A stretch of DNA of 64,000 nucleotides from the NCBI RefSeq assembly GCF_023074185.1, contig NZ_JADPKY010000012.1:99327-163326 (forward strand). Reading direction: 5' to 3'. The stretch comes from Bradyrhizobium sp. 132 (GTDB taxonomy: Bacteria > Pseudomonadota > Alphaproteobacteria > Rhizobiales > Xanthobacteraceae). The position numbers were made by a program, and so were the translations under genes. This document shows positions 1 to 7,780 of this stretch, piece after piece. The notes below the pieces were generated by a model. It saw only the letters and a program-made list of their open reading frames with translations. It ran no database searches and was not told the DNA's origin. Positions within the stretch are counted from its first letter, which is position 1; each line of letters begins with the position of its first letter.

Positions 1-235
1 TGTTGCCGGCGGGATCCTGCACGAACAGGTCGAGATCGTCGGGATGGCTGTCCGGCCAGTCCAGCGTGATCATGAACTCGGCCTTGGAGTCGATCTTGCC
101 GTCCTTGGCATCCGGCGAGACCGCGAGCAGTGCGAGGAAGAACAGGAACGCGATCACCTGGAGCGCCTTGAACAGCATCACGCCCAGGGGATCGAACGGC
201 TCCTCGCGCGGATAGAGACCAAAGTCATCCATCAT
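1..235 (-). CDS. Membrane-anchored partner of the adjacent TolQ/ExbB-like protein (3' end outside window)
   Basis: Only the first 78 codons are visible; the gene runs off the left edge. The start ATG overlaps the TGA of the upstream channel gene (ATGA), so the two are translationally coupled. After a short acidic N-terminus (MMDDFGLYPREEP) there is one hydrophobic segment at about residues 22-42, followed by a charged region rich in Asp that includes LDLFVQDPAGN. Topologically this resembles an ExbD/TolR-type partner: one transmembrane helix with a periplasmic tail. I do not see a clear ExbD sequence signature, so the family is left open. Coupling to a proton-channel gene suggests a joint complex in the inner membrane; this is inference. 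Confidence 0.72.
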   Translation of the reverse strand, partial: MMDDFGLYPREEPFDPLGVMLFKALQVIAFLFFLALLAVSPDAKDGKIDSKAEFMITLDWPDSHPDDLDLFVQDPAGN

Positions 236-1002
236 GACGGCGTTCCAGCGCCCTTGCGCTCCAGTACCGGCGTCACATAGGTCTCGGTCAGCACCACCGC
301 GTCCGAGAACACCTTCTGGGTCGCGGCGTCCAGCATGTAATATTGGATGCGGACCAGGATCGAGCCGACGAGGCCCGCCAGCGTCGTGTACATCGCGACC
401 GCCATGCCATCGCTCATCAGCCCCATCGAGGATCGCATTGCGACCTTGTCGGCGGCGTCGAGCCCCGCGATCGGCGCCAGCATGATGATGAAGCCGACGA
501 TGGTGCCGAGCAGGCCGAGCTTCATCAGCGTATCCGAGACGAAGGCCCCGAAGCCGTTTGACCCGCGCAGGCGATCGGCGAGCGTCCGCAATAACAGCGT
601 CTGGTCGACCGGACGGTAGTCCTGCGCCGTGGCCTTGGTCACGAGACTCTCGATGTGGTCCCGCACCAGCCCGCGCGGCAGCGCGGTCGCGCCGGCGTCC
701 AGCGCCTTGCCGCCCTCGGGCGCCGCGAGCACCGCGCGGCAGCGCCGGGCCGCCGCGCCCTCACGGGCAATTGCCCGCGTGCGCAGGAAGCAGTGACCGC
801 AGGTGAGGACATAGAGCAGCGCGATCACGCTGGAAATGTAGGTGCGGTCCGACGACAACATCAGACGGATCAGGCCGAAGCGCCACAGCAGCACGACGGC
901 GAAGACCGAAAGCCCGGTGAAGATCATCCAGAACAGGAGCGCGCTGCGCTCGGATGGGTCGGTCGCGGTCCTCGCGATCGGTCCAATCGTCATCGAACTC
1001 AT
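232..1002 (-). CDS. MotA/TolQ/ExbB-type proton channel family protein
   Basis: A 256-residue inner-membrane protein with hydrophobic segments near residues 23-45, 54-73, 140-162 and 190-215. The last two segments form the typical MotA/TolQ/ExbB core, with a Gly-rich stretch (KLGLLGTIVGFI) followed by a second helix (YTTLAGLVGSIL). Members of this family use the proton gradient to drive TonB/Tol or flagellar-type motors with a single-helix partner. The downstream gene, overlapping by four bases, encodes such a single-helix protein. The long cytoplasmic loop between helices 2 and 3 fits the family. The exact system (Tol, Exb or a specialised motor) cannot be told from this gene alone. Confidence 0.8.
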   Translation of the reverse strand: MSSMTIGPIARTATDPSERSALLFWMIFTGLSVFAVVLLWRFGLIRLMLSSDRTYISSVIALLYVLTCGHCFLRTRAIAREGAAARRCRAVLAAPEGGKALDAGATALPRGLVRDHIESLVTKATAQDYRPVDQTLLLRTLADRLRGSNGFGAFVSDTLMKLGLLGTIVGFIIMLAPIAGLDAADKVAMRSSMGLMSDGMAVAMYTTLAGLVGSILVRIQYYMLDAATQKVFSDAVVLTETYVTPVLERKGAGTPS

Positions 1003-1201
1003 GCTGCACTGCTCCTGGCCTGCAAAGATTGGCCTACCGCGATTTCCCGCCCATTAGATCAAAGCCGCCGCGCCCGGTCCAAAGAGCCATGCCCAATCCG
1101 GCTTGGGAAATTTGCCCGAGCTGCCATCTTGCCGATCCCCGCAATTGGCAAGGCGCGGCGGCGTTGTTAGGCTGACCTTACCAAAGGTTGAGGGTCATCG
1201 C

Positions 1202-2572
1202 ATGCGCCTCGTGCTTGAGCTTGTCGCCCGTCTGCTTCTTATCGTCGCGCTCTGCCTTGGAGCGGCGACCGTCTGGGCGACGTTCGACGCCTATCGCAGC
1301 GTCGACCGGGCGACTGCGGCCTCGGCGCAGCGGGTCGCGCAGGCGCTTCAGGCGCTGTACTGGCACGAATTCTTGTTGCGTAGCAGCAGAACACGCGAGC
1401 AGCTTCTGCCGGTTCCGGAGTGGCGCACGCTGGAGACGATGAAGCTGATCTCGCCCGGCGTCTGCGTCGAGTTCCAGCCGGTCATCGCGTTCGAAAAGCC
1501 GCTCTGCGGCCAGAGCGAGGGGCTAGGCAAGACGCCGCCGCGCTGGTTCGCATCGATCGTGCCGACCTTCCTCGGCAGCCACGCCGAAGTGATACGGCCC
1601 GTCAGTCCTCGCGCGGCGACCGCCGGAACGGTGGTCGCGACGCCGGATGCCGCGGCCGCCATCTCGCTCGCCTGGGAGTACATCCTCAACGTGATCGACG
1701 TCGCGCTTTTGATGGCGGCGGCGATCGCGCTCCTGGCTTCGCTCGCGATCGCGCATGCGCTGGCGCCGGCGCGCACGATCGTGACCGCCTTGCAGCGCAT
1801 GGCGCGCGGTCAGTATCGCACGAAACTGCCGCGCTTCCGCTCGATGGAGTTGGCGATGATCGGCAACGCCGTCGGCGAGCTCGGCGGCCGGCTGGAGGAA
1901 GCGACCGAACAGCGCGCAGCGCTGACGCGGCGCCTGATCGAGATCCGTGACGACGAACGCCGCGCGCTCGCTCGCGAACTGCACGACGAGTTCGGGCAAA
2001 ATCTCTCGGCCATCCTCGCCTTCGCCAACACCATCGAGACGGCGGGCACGAAGGAAGACAAGGACAACGGCATCGCGCAGGACGCGCGGATGATCTCGCA
2101 GGCCACGCATCATCTGATGGCCTCGCTGCGCGACGCGCTGAAGCGCCTGCGCAATCCCCTTCCCGCAGAGCTTGGACTGGAGGCGAGCCTGGTGAATTTG
2201 GTGGATAGCTGGCGTTCGCAGAGCGCGGCGCGGCCGACGATCCAGCTCGATCTCAAGGGCGACCTCACCGACATCAGCGGCCCGGCCGCCACCACCGCCT
2301 ATCGCGTCGCGCAGGAGTGCCTGACCAACGCATTGCGCCACGGCGCGGCACGCGAGATTTCCCTGCGCGTCGAGCGGCGCACGGGCGATGACGATGCATT
2401 GCTGATCAGTGTCGAGGACGACGGCGGCGGCGATGCGGTACGCGTGGCGCAGTCGGCCGGCTTCGGCCTCACCGGCATCCGCGAGCGCCTCGCTGCGGCC
2501 GGCGGATCATTGTCGATCCTGCCCGCCCATCGCGGCCTCAGCGTCGCTGCCACCATTCCGCTCGCCGCATGA
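1202..2572 (+). CDS. Membrane-bound sensor histidine kinase, NarL/LuxR-type (HisKA_3)
   Basis: The protein has 456 residues from the chosen ATG, which places a hydrophobic segment directly at the N-terminus (MRLVLELVARLLLIVALCLG); an upstream in-frame start would add 33 unrelated residues. A periplasmic sensor region follows to about residue 155, then a second membrane helix near 160-185 and a HAMP-like linker. The phosphoacceptor box ARELHDEFGQ is the HisKA_3 type with His before Asp-Glu. The ATPase domain shows the N box (AQECLTNALRHG), a D-x-G box (VEDDGGG) and GFGLTGIRERL. The response regulator begins seven bases after the stop, so this is a two-component operon. The signal sensed is unknown. 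Confidence 0.9.
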   Translation: MRLVLELVARLLLIVALCLGAATVWATFDAYRSVDRATAASAQRVAQALQALYWHEFLLRSSRTREQLLPVPEWRTLETMKLISPGVCVEFQPVIAFEKPLCGQSEGLGKTPPRWFASIVPTFLGSHAEVIRPVSPRAATAGTVVATPDAAAAISLAWEYILNVIDVALLMAAAIALLASLAIAHALAPARTIVTALQRMARGQYRTKLPRFRSMELAMIGNAVGELGGRLEEATEQRAALTRRLIEIRDDERRALARELHDEFGQNLSAILAFANTIETAGTKEDKDNGIAQDARMISQATHHLMASLRDALKRLRNPLPAELGLEASLVNLVDSWRSQSAARPTIQLDLKGDLTDISGPAATTAYRVAQECLTNALRHGAAREISLRVERRTGDDDALLISVEDDGGGDAVRVAQSAGFGLTGIRERLAAAGGSLSILPAHRGLSVAATIPLAA

Positions 2573-2579
2573 GGCCGGC

Positions 2580-3230
2580 ATGAACGAGATTGCGGCAACA
2601 GGAATCTCCGTGCTGCTGGTCGACGACCATCCGATCGTGCGGCAAGGCTATCGGCGCGTGCTGGAAAGCCAGGGCGATCTGCATGTCGTGGCGGAAGCCG
2701 ATAACGCCGCGGATGCCTACAGCGCCTTCAAGGCGCGCGATCCTGACGTCGTCGTGCTCGATATCTCGATGCCCGGCGCGAGCGGGCTGGAGGCGATCCG
2801 CAACATCCGCGCGCGCAGCCCGCGGGCGCGCATCCTCGTTTTCACCATGCACAACGAGGCCGTGCTGGTGAAAGCCGCCTTCAGTGCCGGCGCCAGCGGC
2901 TTCGTCACCAAGAGCAGCGAGCCGTCCGCGGTCGTGTCCGCGATCCGCAGCGTTGCCCGCGGCGAACGCGCCATGAGCGACGACATCGCGCATATTTTGG
3001 CCGAGGACAGCCTCTCGGCGGGCTCGGCGCTGGATCAACTGGGAGAACGCGAGATCGAGATCCTGCGCCAGTTCGCCGGCGGCGCCACCACCGAGCAGAT
3101 CGCGACGCATCTCAATCTCAGCGTCAAGACGGTGCAGAACTATCACTATCTGATCAAGACCAAGACCGGCGCGCGCACGGATGCGCAACTGGTGCGGCTG
3201 GCGGCGAGTTGTGGGCTGACGAAGATTTAA
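2580..3230 (+). CDS. NarL/FixJ-family response regulator
   Basis: A 216-residue transcription factor. The receiver domain begins with VLLVDDHPIVRQGY, has the phosphoacceptor Asp in VVVLDISMPG, and the conserved Lys in FVTKSS. A LuxR-type helix-turn-helix closes the protein (LGEREIEILRQFAGG, then TEQIATHLNLSVKTVQNY). The start chosen is the ATG just after the kinase stop, because the receiver fold begins a few residues later; longer in-frame versions read through the kinase C-terminus in another frame. It is the natural partner of the preceding kinase. Target genes are not evident; the divergent TolQ-like operon is one candidate by position only. Confidence 0.92.
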   Translation: MNEIAATGISVLLVDDHPIVRQGYRRVLESQGDLHVVAEADNAADAYSAFKARDPDVVVLDISMPGASGLEAIRNIRARSPRARILVFTMHNEAVLVKAAFSAGASGFVTKSSEPSAVVSAIRSVARGERAMSDDIAHILAEDSLSAGSALDQLGEREIEILRQFAGGATTEQIATHLNLSVKTVQNYHYLIKTKTGARTDAQLVRLAASCGLTKI

Positions 3231-3373
3231 GTGTTCGCCCGTCCCTGGAGACAGGGCGCGCAGAGCCCTCCTCCGCACGCGGGGCCTCCAAGAATATTTC
3301 GATCGCCTTAGCGATGCGGATTGGAACGGAGGCGGTCGAACTCTGGTTAGTACCGGAGCGAAGGAGTTCCGCC

Positions 3374-3676
3374 ATGAGTAAGGCTATCCGCGAAGCCACC
3401 TATCCCGCGATCATCACTGTCGGCGAGCTCATCGATGAACTCTGCCGCCTGCCAGACACAGCAACGATTCGATTCCACTGCCCCCTGCTCGGACAAGAGC
3501 TTGCATTCTACCGGCTTCGAAAGCGGGCGAAGGACCTTGTCGAAATTGAAGTCAATGCGTATCCGGAAAGCCCGCCGGTCGTGCCATTGGCCGGTGCCGC
3601 GCTTGGTGGGCGGAAAAAATCTCACCATCCGCGTTCGCTCCGCGATGGTGCCCTTGCCCATAAGGTGGGGGGATAA
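3374..3676 (+). CDS. Small hypothetical protein
   Basis: A 100-residue product starting at ATG with a good ribosome site (AAGGAG, about 8 bases upstream). The first 70 residues look like a compact soluble domain (YPAIITVGELIDELCRLP, then ATIRFHCPLLGQELAFYRL). The tail becomes Arg/His rich and low in complexity (GGRKKSHHPRS) and may be non-conserved. I do not recognise the family. It lies alone between the response regulator and a convergent TetR gene. Codon usage in the first part is fairly ordinary for the window, which supports a real gene, but confidence is moderate. Confidence 0.5.
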   Translation: MSKAIREATYPAIITVGELIDELCRLPDTATIRFHCPLLGQELAFYRLRKRAKDLVEIEVNAYPESPPVVPLAGAALGGRKKSHHPRSLRDGALAHKVGG

Positions 3677-3730
3677 CAAACGCCGGCCATGTCGGCTACC
3701 GCTGGCGTTGGAGCGGGTGGGTTGTTCGGC

Positions 3731-4315
3731 CTACGCCTTCAATCCGCGCAGCAGCAGCGCCAGCGTCGCATCGACGCGCGCCGGCAGATCGGCGTCCTTC
3801 CACTCGTCGGCGTGGGCCGGATGGTGGAAGCGGACGGTGGCATCGAACATGGCGCGCGCGGTTGCCTTGACGTCGCCAACCTCGAACACGCCCTGCTTCA
3901 CGCCGTCGGTCAGGATCGCCCCGATCTGGTCGATCATGGTGTCCTTGTGACACCTGACGGCTGCGCAGGCCTCGCGCGCCAGGGTCAGATAGGTGTCGAA
4001 CATCTCGGGGTCGTCGAGCACGCGCGAACGCTTGGCGTCGAACAGCGTGCGCAGCCAGCGGTCGAGCCTGACTGGCGCCGGACCCTGCTCCTCGGCGATC
4101 GCCAGCAACGGCGCGTCGATACGGTCCAGCCAACGTTTGGCAACGGCCTCGCGCAGCGAGGCCTTGCTCGGGAAATGGCGGTAGACGCTGCCGTGGCTCA
4201 CATCGAGCGCACGGGCAACGTCGACCACGGTGGCCTTGGCAAGTCCGTAGCGCCGCAACACGTCCTCGGTGACTTCGAGGATCCGCTCCGGCGTCAAGAT
4301 AACGGCTTCATTCAT
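3731..4315 (-). CDS. TetR/AcrR-family transcriptional regulator
   Basis: A 194-residue regulator with an N-terminal TetR helix-turn-helix (ILEVTEDVLRRYG, then TVVDVARALDVSHGSVYRHF, then PSKASLREAV). The remaining 130 residues form the ligand-binding/dimerisation part, which is not diagnostic of an inducer. Proteins of this class repress nearby transport or catabolic genes and often themselves. A perfect 24-bp palindrome with a second overlapping one lies about 290 bases upstream of its start, beyond a tiny open frame, and is a candidate operator. No obvious efflux or enzyme gene sits next to it in the same transcription unit within the window. Confidence 0.88.
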   Translation of the reverse strand: MNEAVILTPERILEVTEDVLRRYGLAKATVVDVARALDVSHGSVYRHFPSKASLREAVAKRWLDRIDAPLLAIAEEQGPAPVRLDRWLRTLFDAKRSRVLDDPEMFDTYLTLAREACAAVRCHKDTMIDQIGAILTDGVKQGVFEVGDVKATARAMFDATVRFHHPAHADEWKDADLPARVDATLALLLRGLKA

Positions 4316-4406
4316 GCCAGCACCATGGTCCCGTTGAGGGCTCAGTTACCCGGCGATGGAGCTGCTTCCGAAGCGCCCGTGCCGGTCGTTTCGGAAAGCT
4401 CTCGCC

Positions 4407-4508
4407 TTAATGAGGCAGTTTTGCAGCCTGCGCCGCGATCTGGCGCGCCACCAGTAAATTGAGCCAATGCCCAATCGTCCCGGTCAGATTGATGATTTCG
4501 GTCGTCAT
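4407..4508 (-). CDS. Possible 33-residue peptide upstream of the TetR gene
   Basis: A very short open frame encoding a peptide that begins MTTEIINLTGTIGHWLNLL and ends in QAAKLPH. A GGAG lies about 10 bases before the ATG. The middle could form an amphipathic or membrane-associated helix. It lies between the palindromic operator candidate and the TetR gene, on the same strand, so it would be the first product of any transcript driven from the palindrome. A longer in-frame start exists but would place the initiator inside the palindrome and adds an Arg-rich stretch, so the short form is preferred. It may be a real small protein or chance. Confidence 0.3.
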   Translation of the reverse strand: MTTEIINLTGTIGHWLNLLVARQIAAQAAKLPH

Positions 4509-4599
4509 TGTCTTAAGTCTCCAATCGTCCGCGGTTTCTCTTCGGGGAGAACCACGAGACGCCCAATCGGAGCGTCCAAGAACGGATATACACGTCTCG

Positions 4600-4642
4600 C
4601 TGACAGATTTCAATATCTGTCAGTCAATGATCCGTGATTGAC
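4600..4642. promoter_or_regulatory. Overlapping inverted repeats, candidate TetR operator
   Basis: CTGACAGAT and ATCTGTCAG form a perfect 9-bp inverted repeat around a 6-bp spacer. Overlapping its right end, GTCAAT and ATTGAC flank 8 bp. The CTGTCA/TGACAG half-site recurs. The spacing and symmetry are those of a dimeric repressor site, and the location lies between purB and the minus-strand unit holding the TetR gene. Assignment to that TetR protein is inference. Confidence 0.5.
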
Positions 4643-4735
4643 AGCCGATTTTTGCGGGCCTCCTCTCCGGCCGCCCTTGGGCCGGCTGGTCCGGTGGATA
4701 GTTCGGCGATCTCCCTCTTCCCGGGCTCGGATCGT

Positions 4736-4764
4736 TTGTTTCGCCCTCTCCGCTCTGCTAAATC
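4736..4764 (+). promoter_or_regulatory. Candidate sigma-70 promoter for purB
   Basis: TTGTTT is followed after exactly 17 bases by TAAATC, about 70 bases before the purB start. The rest of this gap between the small minus-strand frame and purB contains only the palindromes listed separately; I see no further gene in it. Confidence 0.35.
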
Positions 4765-4833
4765 ACGGCGTAAAAAGCATTTTGGCAGGTAGCGCTCTCT
4801 TGGGTCGCCCGCCCACCTTCCTGGAGCAGTCCA

Positions 4834-6141
4834 ATGATCCCCCGCTATACCCGCCCGGAAATGGCCTCGATCTGGGAACCGCAGACCCGGTTCAAGATCT
4901 GGTTCGAGATCGAGGCGCACGCGGCTGACGCCCTCGCCGAGCTCGGGACGATCCCCAAGGAAGCCGCCAAAACGGTCTGGGCCAAGGCCAAGGACGTCAC
5001 CTTCGACGTCGCCCGCATCGACGCGATCGAGCGCGAGACCAAGCACGACGTCATCGCCTTCCTCACCCACCTTGCCGAGATCGTCGGCCCTGAGGCGCGC
5101 TTCGTGCATCAGGGCATGACCTCCTCCGACGTGCTCGACACTTGCCTCAACGTCCAGCTCACCCGCGCAGCCGACCTGCTGCTCGCCGACCTCGACAAGG
5201 TGCTGGCGGCGCTGAAGAAGCGCGCCTTCGAGCACAAGATGACGCCCACCATCGGCCGCAGCCACGGCATCCATGCCGAGCCCGTGACCTTCGGTCTCAA
5301 GCTCGCTTATGCCTATGCCGAATTCACGCGCGCCAAGGAGCGCCTGATCGCGGCGAGGAAAGAGGTCGCGACCTGCGCCATCTCCGGCGCCGTCGGCACC
5401 TTCGCGCAGATCGATCCGCGCGTGGAAGAACACGTCGCCAAGGCCATGGGCCTTGTCCCCGAGCCGATCTCGACGCAGGTGATCCCGCGCGATCGCCACG
5501 CGATGTACTTCTCGGTCCTCGGTGTGATCGCCTCCTCGGTCGAGCGCTTCGCGGTGGAGATCCGCCACATGCAGCGCACCGAGGTGCTGGAGGCCGAAGA
5601 GTTCTTCTCCGAAGGGCAGAAGGGTTCGTCCGCGATGCCGCACAAGCGCAATCCGGTGCTCTCGGAAAACCTCACGGGTCTCTCACGCATGGTCCGCGCC
5701 TATGTGACACCGGCGCTGGAGAACGTCGTGCTCTGGCACGAGCGCGACATCTCGCACTCCTCCGCCGAGCGCATGATGGCCCCCGACGCGACCGTGACGC
5801 TCGACTTCGCGCTGGTGCGCCTCGCCGGCCTGATCGACAAGCTGCTGGTGTATCCCGCCAACATGCAGAAGAACCTCGACCGCCTCGGCGGCCTCGTGCA
5901 CTCCCAGCGCGTGCTGCTGGCGCTGACGCAGAAGGGCGCCAGCCGCGAGGACGCCTACAAGCTCGTGCAGCGCAACGCCATGCCGGTCTGGCGCGGCGAA
6001 GGCGACTTCCTGCAACTGCTGAAGGGCGACGCCGAGGTGGAGAAATATCTCAGCGACGCCGAGATCGAGGAGCAGTTCGATCTCGGCTATCACCTCAAGC
6101 ACGTCGACACGATCTTCAAGCGCGTGTTCGGGGAAAGCTGA
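4834..6141 (+). CDS. purB: Adenylosuccinate lyase
   Basis: A 435-residue cytoplasmic enzyme of the fumarase/aspartase superfamily. It cleaves SAICAR to AICAR and adenylosuccinate to AMP, both with release of fumarate. The superfamily signature [11 protein letters not shown] is present near residue 265, together with [11 protein letters not shown] and [10 protein letters not shown], which hold catalytic residues. The length is normal for the bacterial/archaeal short type. The start is preceded by GGAG 9 bases upstream. It is apparently monocistronic, followed by a palindromic repeat. Confidence 0.97.
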   Translation: MIPRYTRPEMASIWEPQTRFKIWFEIEAHAADALAELGTIPKEAAKTVWAKAKDVTFDVARIDAIERETKHDVIAFLTHLAEIVGPEARFVHQGMTSSDVLDTCLNVQLTRAADLLLADLDKVLAALKKRAFEHKMTPTIGRSHGIHAEPVTFGLKLAYAYAEFTRAKERLIAARKEVATCAISGAVGTFAQIDPRVEEHVAKAMGLVPEPISTQVIPRDRHAMYFSVLGVIASSVERFAVEIRHMQRTEVLEAEEFFSEGQKGSSAMPHKRNPVLSENLTGLSRMVRAYVTPALENVVLWHERDISHSSAERMMAPDATVTLDFALVRLAGLIDKLLVYPANMQKNLDRLGGLVHSQRVLLALTQKGASREDAYKLVQRNAMPVWRGEGDFLQLLKGDAEVEKYLSDAEIEEQFDLGYHLKHVDTIFKRVFGES

Positions 6142-6159
6142 GTGTCGCGTCCGTAGTGC

Positions 6160-6236
6160 GTAGCCTGGGTGAGCGCAGCGATAACCCGGGGAGCCACCAA
6201 CAAAGATCCCGGATGTCGCTTCGCTCATCCGGCTAC
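6160..6236. repeat. Intergenic palindromic repeat (GTAGCC...GGCTAC type)
   Basis: A 77-bp element bounded by GTAGCC and its complement GGCTAC. Two internal hairpins are visible: GGGT/AACCC-type pairing across GAGCGCAGCGA, and CCGGAT/ATCCGG across the TCGCTTCGCT loop; the loops are themselves nearly complementary. It lies 18 bp after purB and directly before the leader of the M20 gene. It resembles the extragenic palindromes common in Bradyrhizobium genomes. Confidence 0.75.
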
Positions 6237-6266
6237 AACAATAACAACAACAGAGACGGAGCCCCC

Positions 6267-7439
6267 ATGCCGATCGTCAACCGCGTTGCCGCCCTGTCCG
6301 ACGAAATGGCCGCCTGGCGCCATGACTTCCATGAGAACCCGGAACTGCAATACGACGTCCATCGCACCGCCGGCATCGTCGCCGATCGTTTGCGCGAGTT
6401 CGGCTGCGACGAGGTGGTGACTGGCATCGGCCGCACCGGCGTCGTTGGTGTGATCAGCGGCCGCAAGTCGGCCTCCGGCAAGACCATTGGCCTGCGCGCC
6501 GACATGGACGCGCTGCCGATCATGGAGACGTCAGGCGTCGCCTACGCCTCCAAGGTACCCGGCAAGATGCACGCCTGCGGCCATGACGGCCACACCGCCA
6601 TGCTGCTCGGCGCCGCCAAATATCTCGCCGAAACGCGCAACTTCGACGGCACCGCGGTTGTGATCTTCCAGCCCGCCGAGGAAGGTGGCGGCGGCGGCAA
6701 GGCGATGGTCGAGGACGGGCTGATGACGCGCTGGAACATCCAGGAGGTCTACGGCATGCACAATATGCCGGGCCTGCCCGAGGGTCATTTCGCGACTACG
6801 CCGGGTGCGATGCTCGCCTCCTCCGACAACATCCAGATCACGGTCCACGGCAAGGGCGGCCACGCCGGCGCGGGTCCGCACAAATCGATCGACAGCGTGC
6901 TGATCGGCTCGCAGATCGTCAACGCGCTGCAATCGATCGTCGCGCGCAACGTCGATCCGCTGAAGTCAGCCGTCATCTCGATCACGCAATTTCATTCCGG
7001 TACGGCCTTCAACATCATTCCGGAGATCGCCGAGCTCGGCGGCACCGTCCGCACGCTCGATCCTGAGGTGCGCGATCTGGTCGAACGCCGCATCGGCGAG
7101 GTCGCCGACAGCGTCGCCCGTGCCTATGGCGGCTCGGCGGAGACGAAATACACGCGCATGTATCCGGTGACGATGAACCATGCGCGCGAGGCCGGCCTTG
7201 CCGCCGACGTCGCCCGCGACATCGTCGGCGCCGACCGCGTCAACGACAAGTTCATTCCCATGATGGGCGCCGAAGACTTCTCGTTCATGCTGGAAGCGCG
7301 CCCCGGCGCGATGATCTTGGTCGGCATGGGCGACGGCAACGAGTGCCACCACCCGGCCTATGTCTTCAACGACAACATCCTCGGCCACGGCGCATCATAT
7401 TGGGCACGCCTGGTGGAGACGCGGATGCCGGCGGGGTAA
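6267..7439 (+). CDS. M20-family amidohydrolase (hippurate/N-acyl-amino-acid hydrolase type)
   Basis: A 390-residue metallopeptidase-like hydrolase. The N-terminal WRHDFHENPEL, LRADMDALP, MHACGHDGHTAML, QPAEEGGGG and MHNMPG motifs are those of the M20D/AmhX-HipO group and hold the metal-binding Cys/His/Glu/Asp positions. The dimerisation lid domain lies around residues 185-295. C-terminal MMGAEDFSFM supplies a further ligand region. Such enzymes hydrolyse N-acyl amino acids or related amides; substrate is not predictable here. The ATG follows an A-rich AACAATAACAACAAC leader and GGAG. The reading frame remains open far upstream through the repeat and purB in another frame, which is not coding. 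Confidence 0.93.
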   Translation: MPIVNRVAALSDEMAAWRHDFHENPELQYDVHRTAGIVADRLREFGCDEVVTGIGRTGVVGVISGRKSASGKTIGLRADMDALPIMETSGVAYASKVPGKMHACGHDGHTAMLLGAAKYLAETRNFDGTAVVIFQPAEEGGGGGKAMVEDGLMTRWNIQEVYGMHNMPGLPEGHFATTPGAMLASSDNIQITVHGKGGHAGAGPHKSIDSVLIGSQIVNALQSIVARNVDPLKSAVISITQFHSGTAFNIIPEIAELGGTVRTLDPEVRDLVERRIGEVADSVARAYGGSAETKYTRMYPVTMNHAREAGLAADVARDIVGADRVNDKFIPMMGAEDFSFMLEARPGAMILVGMGDGNECHHPAYVFNDNILGHGASYWARLVETRMPAG

Positions 7440-7557
7440 CTCGGCGAAGAGTATCCCCCTATCGAAGCCCGTGGCGTCTGCATCAAACCACAATAGATAA
7501 TCCTGCCGGTTTGGGGCGGCCTTGCCAGCCATGCCACCGCGAGGCTACCGCTTCAGA

Positions 7558-7739
7558 TCAGTTGCAAACCTCTCTCTGCTGCCCAATACCGCCGCTCCCC
7601 TGCGATTGCCCCGTACCAATTACTTGCCGAGCTTGGGCGCGCTCTTGTAGGCGGAATTGCCGATCACGAGCGCGAAACGGCTCTCGGCCTGCGCGGCGGT
7701 ACAGCCGAGCCAGTTTGCAAGAACAAGAGAAGCAAGAGC
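7558..7739 (-). pseudogene. Internally deleted remnant of a fourth caspase-like paralogue
   Basis: Read on the minus strand, one frame gives a signal-peptide-like stretch (ALASLVLANWLGCTAAQA) followed by ESRFALVIGNSAYKSAPK and then LGK and a TAA stop. This matches the start of the three neighbouring caspase-like proteins (ALVIGNSAYKSAPKL). About 50 bases further on, in a different frame, EVCN and a stop reproduce the exact C-terminal residues of two of those proteins. The central 550 or so codons, including the catalytic domain, are missing, and there is no start codon in frame (a TGA lies immediately upstream). It is the last unit of the tandem array and not functional. Confidence 0.8.
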
Positions 7740-7780
7740 TCAGAGCCCGATGGCGGAAGTCCGGCAATTGTGCTTCGTCA

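Noticed and set aside
4407..4613. A 68-residue version of the small protein before TetR
   Set aside because: The start would lie in the palindromic operator and the added residues are Arg-rich and unlikely to be real.
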